Part shown: in pieces, positions 36,609 through 45,131 of the stretch
Layout of the letters: every line of letters starts with the position of its first letter
Numbering within the stretch: the stretch's first letter is position 1
Source: Burkholderia dolosa
Lineage (GTDB): Bacteria; Pseudomonadota; Gammaproteobacteria; Burkholderiales; Burkholderiaceae
Length of the DNA stretch: 64,000 nucleotides
Assembly: GCF_902499135.1 (NCBI RefSeq)
Contig: NZ_CABVPR010000018.1
Location: 1-64,000, forward strand
Direction of reading: 5' to 3'
The notes under the pieces: model-generated
Told to the model about the DNA's origin: nothing
Database searches by the model: none
Seen by the model: only the letters and a program-made list of their open reading frames with translations
Made by a program: the position numbers and the translations under genes

Positions 36609-36632
36609 GTGACATTGTCACGAGAATGTCAC
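36609..36632. promoter_or_regulatory. Palindrome GTGACA-T-TGTCAC with a third half-site
   Basis: A perfect 6-bp inverted repeat around one T (36609-36621) followed by another AATGTCAC (36625-36632), about 80 bp before the CorA/ZntB-type gene. It looks like an operator for a dimeric regulator. Regulator unknown. Confidence 0.45.
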
Positions 36633-36712
36633 GCGCATCCGGCATACGTCTCCTTTCCCTTTCCGGCGCGGTGCGCGCGATCCGCGCCGCGCGCCGCACG
36701 ACTTTCGACACG

Positions 36713-37741
36713 ATGGACCTGATCGTACAGACTTACGGCGCCGACACGTCCGGCATGGTGTGCGGATTCCGCTTCGTGCCGGGCGGATCGGGCGCGATGC
36801 TCGACGCGGACGCGGCCGCCGAATGGCTGCGCGCGTGCCGCGGGCGCGACGCGGCCGCATCGGACGATTTCGTCTGGCTGCATTTCAATCTCGCGCACGG
36901 CGCGAGCGAGCGCTGGATGCGCACGCATCTCGGGCTGCCCGACAGCTTCTTCGAATTTCTGCACGAAGGGTCGCGCTCGACGCGCATCGAGCAGGAGGAC
37001 GGCGCGCTGCGCGCCGTCGTCAACGACGTGATGTTCAATCTCGAGTTGACGCCGTCCGAAATCGCGACGCTGTTCGCGCACGTCGAGCGGCGCATCATGA
37101 TCACCGCACGGCTCAAGCCGCTGCGCTCGGTCGACACGCTGCGCGCCTGCGTGCGCGACGGCGAGCGGTTCCGGTCGCCGGCCGAGCTGCTCGTGCATCT
37201 GCTGCGCGATCAGGCCGATCTGCTGATCCAGATCATGCGGCGCACGAGCGTCGACGTCGACCGGATCGAGGACAGCTTCCTGTCGCAGCGGCTCACGTCG
37301 AACCGCATCGAGCTCGGCGCGATGCGCCGCACGCTCACGCGCCTGCAGCGCATGCTTGCGCCGGAGCCGGGCTCGATCTTCCGGCTGCTCGCGAAGCCGC
37401 CCGCATGGCTGCATGCGGAAGACGTGCAGGAACTGCGCGAATCGACCGAAGAGTTCTCGCTGGTGCTCGCCGATCTCGCGGGGCTCAACGAGCGGATCAA
37501 GCTGCTGCAGGAAGAGATCGGCTCGCGTCTGGACGAGCAGAACAACCGGACGCTGTTCACGCTGACGCTCGTGACGGTGATCGCGCTGCCGATCAACATC
37601 GTCGCGGGCTTCTTCGGGATGAACGTCGGCGGCGTGCCGTTCGCGGAGAACAAGCACGGGTTCTGGCTGATGGTGCTGCTGGTCGCGGGCTTCACCGCGC
37701 TCGCCGCGTGGTGGGCGTTTCGTCGGCGCGACGACCGCTAG
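36713..37741 (+). CDS. CorA/ZntB-family divalent cation transporter
   Basis: 342 residues. A cytoplasmic funnel domain (DDFVWLHFNLAHGASERWM, RMLAPEPGSIF) leads to two C-terminal membrane helices: the first with TLTLVTVIALPINIVAGFFG, ending in the signature GMN (FGMNVGG), the second HGFWLMVLLVAGFTALAAWW. The sequence favours the ZntB subgroup (zinc) over magnesium CorA, but this cannot be settled by eye. ATG 36713 (MDLIVQTYG) fits homologues; an in-frame ATG at 36626 is possible. A palindrome at 36609-36632 may control it. Confidence 0.88.
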   Translation: MDLIVQTYGADTSGMVCGFRFVPGGSGAMLDADAAAEWLRACRGRDAAASDDFVWLHFNLAHGASERWMRTHLGLPDSFFEFLHEGSRSTRIEQEDGALRAVVNDVMFNLELTPSEIATLFAHVERRIMITARLKPLRSVDTLRACVRDGERFRSPAELLVHLLRDQADLLIQIMRRTSVDVDRIEDSFLSQRLTSNRIELGAMRRTLTRLQRMLAPEPGSIFRLLAKPPAWLHAEDVQELRESTEEFSLVLADLAGLNERIKLLQEEIGSRLDEQNNRTLFTLTLVTVIALPINIVAGFFGMNVGGVPFAENKHGFWLMVLLVAGFTALAAWWAFRRRDDR

Positions 37742-37860
37742 CGGCCGTCGAGAAACGCAGATCCGTCGAAACGGGCGGCGGCCCGATCATCGCCGGGGCC
37801 GCCTCCGTCGAAACACCGGCCGACGCCGCGGAGTGCGCGGCGCCGGCCGAACCGGCTACG

Positions 37861-40029
37861 TTACTGCGCCGCCGTCTTGCGCGGCCGGAACACACCCTGA
37901 TAGCGCAGCGTCGGACGTTCCTTCTCGACCGGCGCAGCGCCGCCGAAGCTCGGCGTCTGACGCAGCTTCATCGCGGCCGGCGAAGCGACGGACCCGATCG
38001 ACGTCGAACGCGAAGCCGGCGCGAGGTTGTTCGCGACGAGCAGCGCGGCTTCGCTCTTCAGGTTCGCGAGCAGCACCGGATCGGTCGAGCCGTTGATCTG
38101 CGTGAGCAGGCCGCTCCACGCCGCGTCGCTGTAGTTCACGACGTAGTAGTCGAGCCCGCTCGGATCCGCGACCACGCCCGTGCAGCCTTCGAGCCGCGTC
38201 TGCGTCTGCGTGTCCTTCAGCGCGAGCGTCATGCGGTTCGCGAGACCCTGGCCGTACGCGAGCGTGATCGGCACCGTCCACTGCAGGCCCGGATACGCGT
38301 TCTGGTTCGGGAACGGCTGCTGTTTCAGCGTGACGATCGTCTGGTTCTTCGTCATGTCGCACTGCGTGTCGAGCGAGATCAGCGGCACGCCGGTCTGGCG
38401 CACGTAGCTGTCGCCGATCGGGCCGACCGCCTGGCCGCTCGCCTTCGACAGCGCATCCCACAGGCGCTTCGGCGTGCCGTTGCCGAACGAGTAGTCGGTC
38501 AGGTACTGCTGCAGCCCGCGGCGCATCGTCTGCTCGCCGAGATAGTTCTCGAGCGTCTTCAGCACGTGGCCGCCCTTGTCGTACGTGAATGCGCTCGCGC
38601 TCAGCACGAAGTCGTTCGACGCCCAGTCGTTGAAGTTCGGCGCGACCGGGAACGCGTTCGGGCCGATGTCGCGATTGATCACGCGATACTTGTTCTTCAC
38701 CTGATCGAGCCAGCTGAATTCGTCCGGGAAGAACTGGATCGTCGTCTTCGTCTCGAAGAACGTCGCGAACGACTCGTTGAGCCACACGTTGTCCCACCAG
38801 TCGGTCGTCACGAGATCGCCGAACCACTGGTGCGCGACTTCGTGCGTCAGCACCTCGTTGCCGTAGCGCGACATCGGCTGGCCGGGCTGCGGCAGGATGT
38901 CGTCGGCGAACTCGAGGATCGACCCCCAGTTCTCCATCCCGCCGAAGTTCAGGTCCTTCTGCTCCTTGAACGCGTCGTTCGCGGCGACCGTGTCGAACTT
39001 CGTGAGCGGCAGCGCGATGCCCGTGTAGCGGTAGTAGAAGTCCAGCGCCTGCTTCGTGCGGTCCATCGCCGGCTTCGCCCAGTCGCGCATGCCCGGCGGC
39101 GTGAACACGCGCAGGTGCAGACCGCCCTTGCCGCCCGGCAGCGGGCTCGTGAAGTCGTCCTCGTACGTGTCGAACAGGCCGCCGCCGAAGAACAGCAGGT
39201 ACGACGGCATCGGCGGCGTCTTCTCGAACTGCACGAGCTTGTAGCCGCCGCCGATGTTGGTCGACGGCTTCTCGGCCGCGTTCGACACGACGCGCCAGTT
39301 CTGCGGGACTTCGGCCGTCACTTCGTAGGTCGGGCGGAACGCCGGCTCGTCCCAGCCGGGGAACCATTGACGCGCGAGGTTGGTTTCGCCCTGCGTGAGG
39401 ATCGCGCCGCTCGTCGTGCCGTCGGTGCTCTTCAGGTCGACGCGGAAGACGCCTTCGGCGGCCGAGCAGCCCGGATACGGATCGTCGCCGCAGCTGCCGC
39501 CGGTGTGGTTCACCGGATCGTCGTACGACTTGAAGTTGATGATGCCCGACCACTCCATGTGCAGCGAATAGTTGCCCGGCGCGATCGTGCCGCTCGACGG
39601 ACGCAGCTGGTAGAAGTCGCCCTTGTCCTGCGGCGTCGCGATGAGCTGGATGTTGCCCGGCTGCAGCGTGATGCGCCCGTTCGTGAACTTGATCCGGTGG
39701 CCGGCCACCACGATGTTGTTGACCGGCTTCAGCACCTTGATCTCGACGTCGGCGCGTCCGTCGAACGCGTTCAGCGCCTCGTTCGGGCGGAACCACAGCC
39801 GGTAGTTGACCGGCACCACGGTGTCCGGCAGCTCGACCGGCGGCACGCTCTTGTCGACGTTGGATGCGCTCGGCGGCGCGGTGACGGCGGGCGACGAGCC
39901 CGCATGCGGTGCGCCGGCGGAGCTGAGCGCGGAAGCCGAGCCCACGCCGCCGTCGTCGCCGCCGCAACCGGCGAGCGCGAGTGCGGCGACGAGCGGCAGA
40001 TAACGCATCTTGCGAATGTTGATCGACAT
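37861..40029 (-). CDS. M1 family metallo-aminopeptidase, lipoprotein
   Basis: 722 residues. Signal peptide with lipobox (PLVAALALAGC, Cys about 22) followed by a Gly/Asp and Ser/Pro-rich linker, so it is anchored outside the cytoplasm. The M1 catalytic parts are intact: the exopeptidase motif GGMEN at about 363-367, the zinc motif HEVAH at 396-400 and the third ligand Glu in NES near 419. It should remove N-terminal residues from peptides in the periplasm. Start ATG 40029. Monocistronic, convergent with the cation transporter gene. Confidence 0.93.
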   Translation of the reverse strand: MSINIRKMRYLPLVAALALAGCGGDDGGVGSASALSSAGAPHAGSSPAVTAPPSASNVDKSVPPVELPDTVVPVNYRLWFRPNEALNAFDGRADVEIKVLKPVNNIVVAGHRIKFTNGRITLQPGNIQLIATPQDKGDFYQLRPSSGTIAPGNYSLHMEWSGIINFKSYDDPVNHTGGSCGDDPYPGCSAAEGVFRVDLKSTDGTTSGAILTQGETNLARQWFPGWDEPAFRPTYEVTAEVPQNWRVVSNAAEKPSTNIGGGYKLVQFEKTPPMPSYLLFFGGGLFDTYEDDFTSPLPGGKGGLHLRVFTPPGMRDWAKPAMDRTKQALDFYYRYTGIALPLTKFDTVAANDAFKEQKDLNFGGMENWGSILEFADDILPQPGQPMSRYGNEVLTHEVAHQWFGDLVTTDWWDNVWLNESFATFFETKTTIQFFPDEFSWLDQVKNKYRVINRDIGPNAFPVAPNFNDWASNDFVLSASAFTYDKGGHVLKTLENYLGEQTMRRGLQQYLTDYSFGNGTPKRLWDALSKASGQAVGPIGDSYVRQTGVPLISLDTQCDMTKNQTIVTLKQQPFPNQNAYPGLQWTVPITLAYGQGLANRMTLALKDTQTQTRLEGCTGVVADPSGLDYYVVNYSDAAWSGLLTQINGSTDPVLLANLKSEAALLVANNLAPASRSTSIGSVASPAAMKLRQTPSFGGAAPVEKERPTLRYQGVFRPRKTAAQ

Positions 40030-40673
40030 GACTGAAACCTCGATTGTTGAAAGAGTCGTTCAGTGCTGCGAAAACGCCGGCAAAGGCAATCCCCCGCCGT
40101 TAATCAACAGCGACGAGAAATTCCAATGACGGATTATTCGAAAAGGCGATCGGCCGACTACGTGAAGGTAATCATCGTTTGCTGCCCCCTCTGTATTTCC
40201 GGATATCGGTTGACTGGCCGGTTCAAATGGACGGGTGCGTGTTGTACTGAGTGATGGATTTCGCGCGCCCGGCACGAGGCGGCACGCGCCGTACGGGCGT
40301 GCCTCCGCTTGAACCGACGACCCACGGGGCTTGCCGGACCGGGCCGCACGACGGAAGGACGGCGTGTCGCCGTTCCGTAAAATCGCCGTCATGCGGCTTG
40401 AAGGTTTGTCGGCCTGCTCGAAGGATGCGTCAATATACTTGATGGTTTTGGGTAAAGGAAACGAAAAAATTAGAAAGCGTGACTATTGCAATTCTTCCGT
40501 CGAATTGAATGCCGCAATTCATTAATCGGCGTTTTCAGTCGCTCGGATTTTCCGTAGTTTTAATCTATTAACGATCGTGCGCATGAGTGAAGACTACGAA
40601 ACGGGGCGTCGGCGGCGCGACCGGTACAATGCATCGACGTCGACCGATCGATTTCTGCAAGGAGGCCTGTCCC
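40030..40673. other. Large divergent intergenic region
   Basis: About 640 bp between the M1 peptidase and the LEA14-like lipoprotein genes. The right third (40440-40570) is AT-rich and likely holds the lipoprotein promoter. A short frame at 40126-40254 (starts MTDYSKRRSADYVKV, has two CC pairs) lacks convincing support; it may be a small gene or a remnant. No RNA gene was recognised. Confidence 0.4.
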
Positions 40674-41165
40674 ATGTTCCGAGCGCTGTCCGCTGTCGCG
40701 CCGCTGCGCGCGATGCTGCTGCTTGCCGCGTTGCTCGTGCTGAGCGGTTGTGCGAGCCTCACGCGCGAGCCGGTGCGCGTATCGGTCGTCGGGCTCGATC
40801 CGCTCGTCGGCCAGGGGCTCGAGATGCGTTTCAGCCTGAAGCTGCGCGTGCAGAACCCGAACGACGCACCGATCGAATACGACGGCATCTCGGTCTCGCT
40901 CGACCTGAACGGCATGCCGTTCGCGAGCGGCGTCAGCGATCGTTCGGGCGTCGTGCCGCGGTTCGGCGAGGCCGTGCTCGACGTGCCCGTATCCGTATCG
41001 GCATTCGCCGCCGCGCGGCAGGCGTGGAACCTGCCCGGCGCGGCCGCGAACGGCGAGCTGCCGTATGCGCTGCGCGGGCGGCTCGCCGGCGGCCTGATCG
41101 GCACCGTGCACTTCGACGATGCGGGCACGCTGCGCATGCCGGCGATGCCGGGATGGGGCGGGTGA
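40674..41165 (+). CDS. LEA14-like (WHy domain) lipoprotein
   Basis: 163 residues. Start 40674 is fixed by a strong ribosome binding site (AAGGAGG) and a lipoprotein signal (RAMLLLAALLVLSGC, lipobox LSGC). The mature part is a single LEA type-2/WHy beta-sandwich: LEMRFSLKLRVQNPNDAPIE, then ISVSLDLNGMPFASGVS. Proteins of this type are linked to desiccation and stress tolerance in many bacteria, but the mechanism is not defined. Monocistronic or followed by the methyltransferase gene 275 bp later. Confidence 0.85.
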   Translation: MFRALSAVAPLRAMLLLAALLVLSGCASLTREPVRVSVVGLDPLVGQGLEMRFSLKLRVQNPNDAPIEYDGISVSLDLNGMPFASGVSDRSGVVPRFGEAVLDVPVSVSAFAAARQAWNLPGAAANGELPYALRGRLAGGLIGTVHFDDAGTLRMPAMPGWGG

Positions 41166-41440
41166 GCGACGTGCCGGCGCGATTGCCGCGCGGTTCGCGC
41201 GGGGTGCGCATGTCGGTTGCGCACACGTCGAGTCCGGTCATCGGTATCGGCGATCGGGCACGAGCGAGCGGTACGGCGCCCGAGCGTGGCGCGAGAGCGG
41301 CATCGCGGCGGTGACGCAGCGTCCGCTCGTCTCACCGCTCGGTCGCAAGTAATCCGGCGTGCGCAACGTGTCCGGCGCACTCGCCGTCGCGTGCGCTTTG
41401 CCGCGCGCGCAAAGCGCGGTATGGTGTCGTCCGCGGCGCG

Positions 41441-42613
41441 ATGCCGCTGCCTGTTGAAGCCAACCGTAACCGAGTTCGCGTGACCGATTTCCCCGTTTTC
41501 CACTGGACCGACGCCGCCGGCGTCGATCATGCCGTGCGCTGGCGCTCCGAGGCCGGCGTGCCGCCGCCCAAGCGTGCGGTGCCCGCCGACGATCGCCTGA
41601 ACGCCGATGCGGCGTATCGCCTCGCGTGCGAGGGCACCGCGCTCGTGTGGCAAGGCGACTTCCAGAACGCGCGGCAGCTCGTGCACGCCATGGCGCGGCG
41701 CGTCGAACGCAAGCCGCGGAAGGCGAAGGCCGCGACCGGCATCGATGCGTTCAACCTGCACCGGCTGGCGCAGTCGCAGCGCGCGCGCACGCTCGGGATG
41801 CTGCTGATTCCGCTCGAAGCCGACTATACGATCGCGCTGCGCCGCGCACCCGACGTGCGTGCCGCATGCGAAGAGGCTTACGGCCCCGGCGGCGTGCCGT
41901 CGGTCGTGTCGCTGCGCGAGCTGCTCGGGCTCGTCGGCGCGCACGAGTGGCGCAAGAAGGGCGTGCCGATTCCGGCGCTCGGCGGCGCGCCGATTCATCC
42001 GCACTACGGCGTGTTTTCGCCGGTGCGCGGCGAATACGTCGAGCTCGTCGCGCGTGCGCCGCTGCCCGCGACGTCGCTCGCGTTCGACGTCGGCACGGGC
42101 ACCGGTGTGCTCGCGGCGGTGCTCGCGTCGCGCGGCGTGCAGCGCATCGTCGCGACCGACCAGGACGCCCGCGCGCTCGCGTGCGCCCGCGAAAACGTCG
42201 CGCGGCTCGGCTACGCGGACCGCGTAGACGTGGTCGAGGCCGACCTGTTCCCGGCCGGCCGTGCGCCGCTCGTCGTCTGCAATCCGCCGTGGGTGCCCGC
42301 GCGTCCGAGCGCGCCGATCGAATATGCGGTGTACGACCCGGACAGCCGCATGCTGCGCGGCTTCCTCGCCGGGCTCGCCGACCATCTCGAACCGGGCGGC
42401 GAAGGCTGGCTGATCCTGTCCGATTTCGCCGAGCATCTCGGCCTGCGGCCGCGCGACACGCTGCTGCAATGGATCGACGAAGCGGGTCTCGTCGTGCTCG
42501 GCCGCGACGACATCCGCCCCGCGCACCCGAAAGCCGCGGACCCGAACGATCCGCTGCATGCGGCGCGCCGCGCCGAGCTCACGTCGCTCTGGCGGCTCGG
42601 CGCGCGGGGCTGA
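41441..42613 (+). CDS. Class I SAM-dependent methyltransferase (N-methyltransferase type)
   Basis: About 390 residues. The C-terminal half is a Rossmann methyltransferase: glycine loop FDVGTGTGVL, acidic ATDQDARAL, and NPPWVPA, the (N/D)PPY-type motif used by enzymes that methylate amide or amino nitrogens (PrmC, RsmC, TrmN-like). The N-terminal 170 residues are helical and may bind substrate. A later GTG at 41480 (VTDFPVFHW) would also give a plausible start. The target is not known; rRNA, tRNA or a protein are all possible. Confidence 0.82.
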   Translation: MPLPVEANRNRVRVTDFPVFHWTDAAGVDHAVRWRSEAGVPPPKRAVPADDRLNADAAYRLACEGTALVWQGDFQNARQLVHAMARRVERKPRKAKAATGIDAFNLHRLAQSQRARTLGMLLIPLEADYTIALRRAPDVRAACEEAYGPGGVPSVVSLRELLGLVGAHEWRKKGVPIPALGGAPIHPHYGVFSPVRGEYVELVARAPLPATSLAFDVGTGTGVLAAVLASRGVQRIVATDQDARALACARENVARLGYADRVDVVEADLFPAGRAPLVVCNPPWVPARPSAPIEYAVYDPDSRMLRGFLAGLADHLEPGGEGWLILSDFAEHLGLRPRDTLLQWIDEAGLVVLGRDDIRPAHPKAADPNDPLHAARRAELTSLWRLGARG

Positions 42614-42702
42614 CCGCGCGTTTTCGGTAAACTGTCGCCATTCCTCACGAATGTCCGCTGCCGGGCCGTGGTCGACCGACTGCGGCCCGGCAGCGCTTCA
42701 CG

Positions 42703-43593
42703 ATGTCCAACAAGACCTACGAAATCCGTCCGGAGCAGTCCGTCGAACTGCTGAAGGAACTGCACATCCTGACGCGCGACGGCAAGATGAACCAGGACAG
42801 CCGCCGCAAGCTGAAGCAGGTCTATCACCTGTTCCAGTTCATCGAGCCGCTGCTCGCCGGCGTGCAGGCCGAGCGCGGCGCGGTGACGCTCGTCGATCAC
42901 GGCGCCGGCAAGTCGTATCTCGGCTTCATCCTGTACGACCTGTTCTTCAAGCTGCAGCCCGCGCACGGTACGCCGGCGTTCGCGTCGCACGTGTACGGGA
43001 TCGAGACGCGCGAGGAGCTCGTCGCGCGTTCGGCCGAGCTCGCCGCGCGGCTCGGGTTCGGCGGCATGTCGTTCCTGAACCTGTCGGTCGCCGATTCGAT
43101 CGCGTCGCCGCAGCTGCCCGCGACGGTCGACGTCGTTACCGCGCTGCACGCGTGCGACACCGCGACCGACGACGCGATCCGCTTCGCGCTCGCGAAACGT
43201 GCGCGGCACATCGTGCTCGTGCCGTGCTGCCAGGCGGAAGTCGCCGGCGTGCTGCGCAGGAACAAGGGCAAGTCGCTCGCGAATGCGCTGACCGAGGTGT
43301 GGCGGCATCCGCTGCATACGCGTGAATTCGGCAGCCAGATCACCAACGTGCTGCGCTGCCTGCAGCTCGAGGCGCACGGCTATCAGGTCAGCGTGACCGA
43401 GCTGGTCGGCTGGGAGCATTCGATGAAGAACGAGCTGATCGTCGCGCAGTACAAGAACCTGCCGCGCCGGCGGCCGGCCGAGCGGCTGAACGAGATTCTC
43501 GCGATGTTCGGGCTGGCCGAGCTCAACGAGCGGTTTTTCGTGCCGGAGCTCGCGGCGGTGCGCGGCGAAACCGCCGAGCCGGCTGCCGACTGA
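42703..43593 (+). CDS. SAM-dependent methyltransferase (Methyltransf_32-like)
   Basis: 296 residues. Starts with helices (SVELLKELHILTRDGKMNQD) and carries a Rossmann core with LVDHGAGKSYLGFILYDLFF, then VVTALHACDTATD and LVPCCQAEVAGVL. The HACDTATD and PCC motifs are typical of the family that includes the methyltransferase domain of GSTCD-like proteins. Substrate unknown. It follows the other methyltransferase gene by 90 bp and is likely co-transcribed with it. Confidence 0.82.
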   Translation: MSNKTYEIRPEQSVELLKELHILTRDGKMNQDSRRKLKQVYHLFQFIEPLLAGVQAERGAVTLVDHGAGKSYLGFILYDLFFKLQPAHGTPAFASHVYGIETREELVARSAELAARLGFGGMSFLNLSVADSIASPQLPATVDVVTALHACDTATDDAIRFALAKRARHIVLVPCCQAEVAGVLRRNKGKSLANALTEVWRHPLHTREFGSQITNVLRCLQLEAHGYQVSVTELVGWEHSMKNELIVAQYKNLPRRRPAERLNEILAMFGLAELNERFFVPELAAVRGETAEPAAD

Positions 43594-43656
43594 CGCGCCG
43601 GCCTGCCGCGAGGTGCGGCGCATCGGCCGCGATTGCCGGCGCCGCTGCTTCGCGCT

Positions 43657-44229
43657 TCAGACGTCGTCGCGCGGCCCGCGCATCCATTCCCGCCAGCCGT
43701 CGTGGCCGAGGCGGCGCAGCGTTTCCTGGTTTTTTTCGTAGATCGCGGACGCGTCCGGAAACGCGTCGACCGCGCGCGCGATGCTGTCTTCGCGTAGCAG
43801 ATGCAGGATCGGATACGGCGCGCGGTTCGTGTAGTTTTCGATGTCGTCCGGCTCGCTGCCTTCGAAGCGGTACTGCGGATGAAAGCTCGCGATCTGCAGC
43901 ACGCCGTCGAGCCGCAGCTGCTGCACGAGCCGGTCCGCGAACGACAGCACGTCGTTGAAGTCGACGAAATCCGCGAACGCGTGCGGATAGATCACGAGCG
44001 TCGTGTCGATCTGCTGCGGATCGGCCGCTTCCAGCGCGCGCAGCTCGCTTTCGAGATCGGCGAGCGCGTCTTCGAGCGTCGTCGCTTCGCTGATCGCGTA
44101 GCGCACCTGGTCCTTCACGTAGACGCTCTTCGCGAACGGGCACAGATTGAGCCCGATCACCGCGCGTTCGAGCCAGTGCCGCGTCGCGGCGAGGATGTCG
44201 TCGTGCTGGGCGGAGCGGGTGTCGGTCAT
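43657..44229 (-). CDS. DUF1415 family protein
   Basis: 190 residues, soluble. Recognised by ILAATRHWLERAVIGLNLCP and FAKSVYV, then FHPQYRFEGSEPDDIENYTN and a C-terminal REWMRG. Widespread and uncharacterised in proteobacteria. ATG 44229 chosen; the frame is open further up but without family similarity. Convergent with the methyltransferase, and on the same strand as tetR just upstream. Confidence 0.85.
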   Translation of the reverse strand: MTDTRSAQHDDILAATRHWLERAVIGLNLCPFAKSVYVKDQVRYAISEATTLEDALADLESELRALEAADPQQIDTTLVIYPHAFADFVDFNDVLSFADRLVQQLRLDGVLQIASFHPQYRFEGSEPDDIENYTNRAPYPILHLLREDSIARAVDAFPDASAIYEKNQETLRRLGHDGWREWMRGPRDDV

Positions 44230-44290
44230 GGCGAAACGGCGGCGGCGAAAGAGCGGCGAAGCGCGCATTGTAGCGGGCGGGCGCGGCCCG

Positions 44291-44911
44291 TCATGCGCAC
44301 GCGGCGTCGATCAGCTGCGTGACGAGCGCGGGCGCGGTGCCGATCGGCGTTGCGCCGTGCCGGTACGTCTGGCTCGCCGCGTAGATGCCTTCGAGCACGA
44401 GCGCGAGCGCGTCCGCGAGCGCCTTCGGCTGCCGTGCGCCGGCGCCTTCGCACAGCTCGACGATGCGCTTCATCAGCTGTTCCTTGTTCTGCGCGACGCG
44501 CTCGCGCGCCGGATGCGACGCGTCCGGAAATTCGGCGGCGACGTTCACGAACGGACAGCCGCGGTAGTCCTTCTGCGTCGCCCGCTCGGCGAGATCGACG
44601 AAATACTGGATCAACTGCGCCTTCGGCTGGCCCGGATGCTTCGCGACGCTCGCGTCGAACCGCTCGAAGAAACACGCGTCCATCCGGTCGAGATACGCGA
44701 GAATCAGTTCGTCTTTCGACGAGAACTGGCGATACAGGCTCATCTTGTTGACGCCGGCCAGTTCCACGACCGCCTCGACGCCGACCGCGCGCACCCCTTC
44801 CTTGTAAAACAGTTCTTCTGCCGCGCGCAGCAGATGCTCCTGGGCGGTGGCGCCGGCGATCGGCCGGCGCGTGCGTCGCGCTTGCGGCTTCGCAGCTTCG
44901 ATGCCCGACAT
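44291..44911 (-). CDS. TetR/AcrR family transcriptional regulator
   Basis: About 206 residues. N-terminal helix-turn-helix (LLRAAEELFYKEGVRAVGVE, then VVELAGVNKMSLYRQFSSK) and a helical ligand-binding part (CPFVNVAAEFPDASHPARER). ATG 44911 with GAGGG upstream. It is divergent from the MFS transporter gene, and two palindromic sites lie between them, so it very likely represses the transporter and itself. Ligand unknown. Confidence 0.9.
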   Translation of the reverse strand: MSGIEAAKPQARRTRRPIAGATAQEHLLRAAEELFYKEGVRAVGVEAVVELAGVNKMSLYRQFSSKDELILAYLDRMDACFFERFDASVAKHPGQPKAQLIQYFVDLAERATQKDYRGCPFVNVAAEFPDASHPARERVAQNKEQLMKRIVELCEGAGARQPKALADALALVLEGIYAASQTYRHGATPIGTAPALVTQLIDAACA

Positions 44912-44947
44912 GATGACCCTCGACCACGTAGATGAATGGCTTGACAT

Positions 44948-44963
44948 GTTACCGACTGGTCAC
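44948..44963. promoter_or_regulatory. TetR operator site 1
   Basis: GTTACCGACTGGTCAC, an imperfect palindrome (GT.ACC....GGT.AC) in the tetR/MFS divergent region. It is related to site 2 at 44982-44997 as an inverted copy with 14 of 16 bases equal. Confidence 0.7.
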
Positions 44964-44981
44964 TAGGATCGCAACACAGTT

Positions 44982-44997
44982 GTGACCGGTTGGTAAC
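44982..44997. promoter_or_regulatory. TetR operator site 2
   Basis: GTGACCGGTTGGTAAC, the partner of site 1, with the same GT.ACC....GGT.AC symmetry. Centre-to-centre distance is 34 bp, about three helical turns, suitable for cooperative binding by two dimers. Confidence 0.7.
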
Positions 44998-45131
44998 AAT
45001 GCCGGTCGGATCGACAGACGAATGCCAAGCGTCGGCCGGGTCAGCCGATGCGATGTGCGGCGGAGGTGGCCCGGCAGAACGAGACGGACGGGCGTCCACA
45101 TGCCCGATGCCGTCAACCGGAGAATTCGAAC

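Noticed and set aside
37856-39967. Minus-strand frame of 703 codons overlapping the M1 peptidase gene
   Set aside because: Out-of-frame shadow of the peptidase, which has intact zinc and exopeptidase motifs in its own frame.
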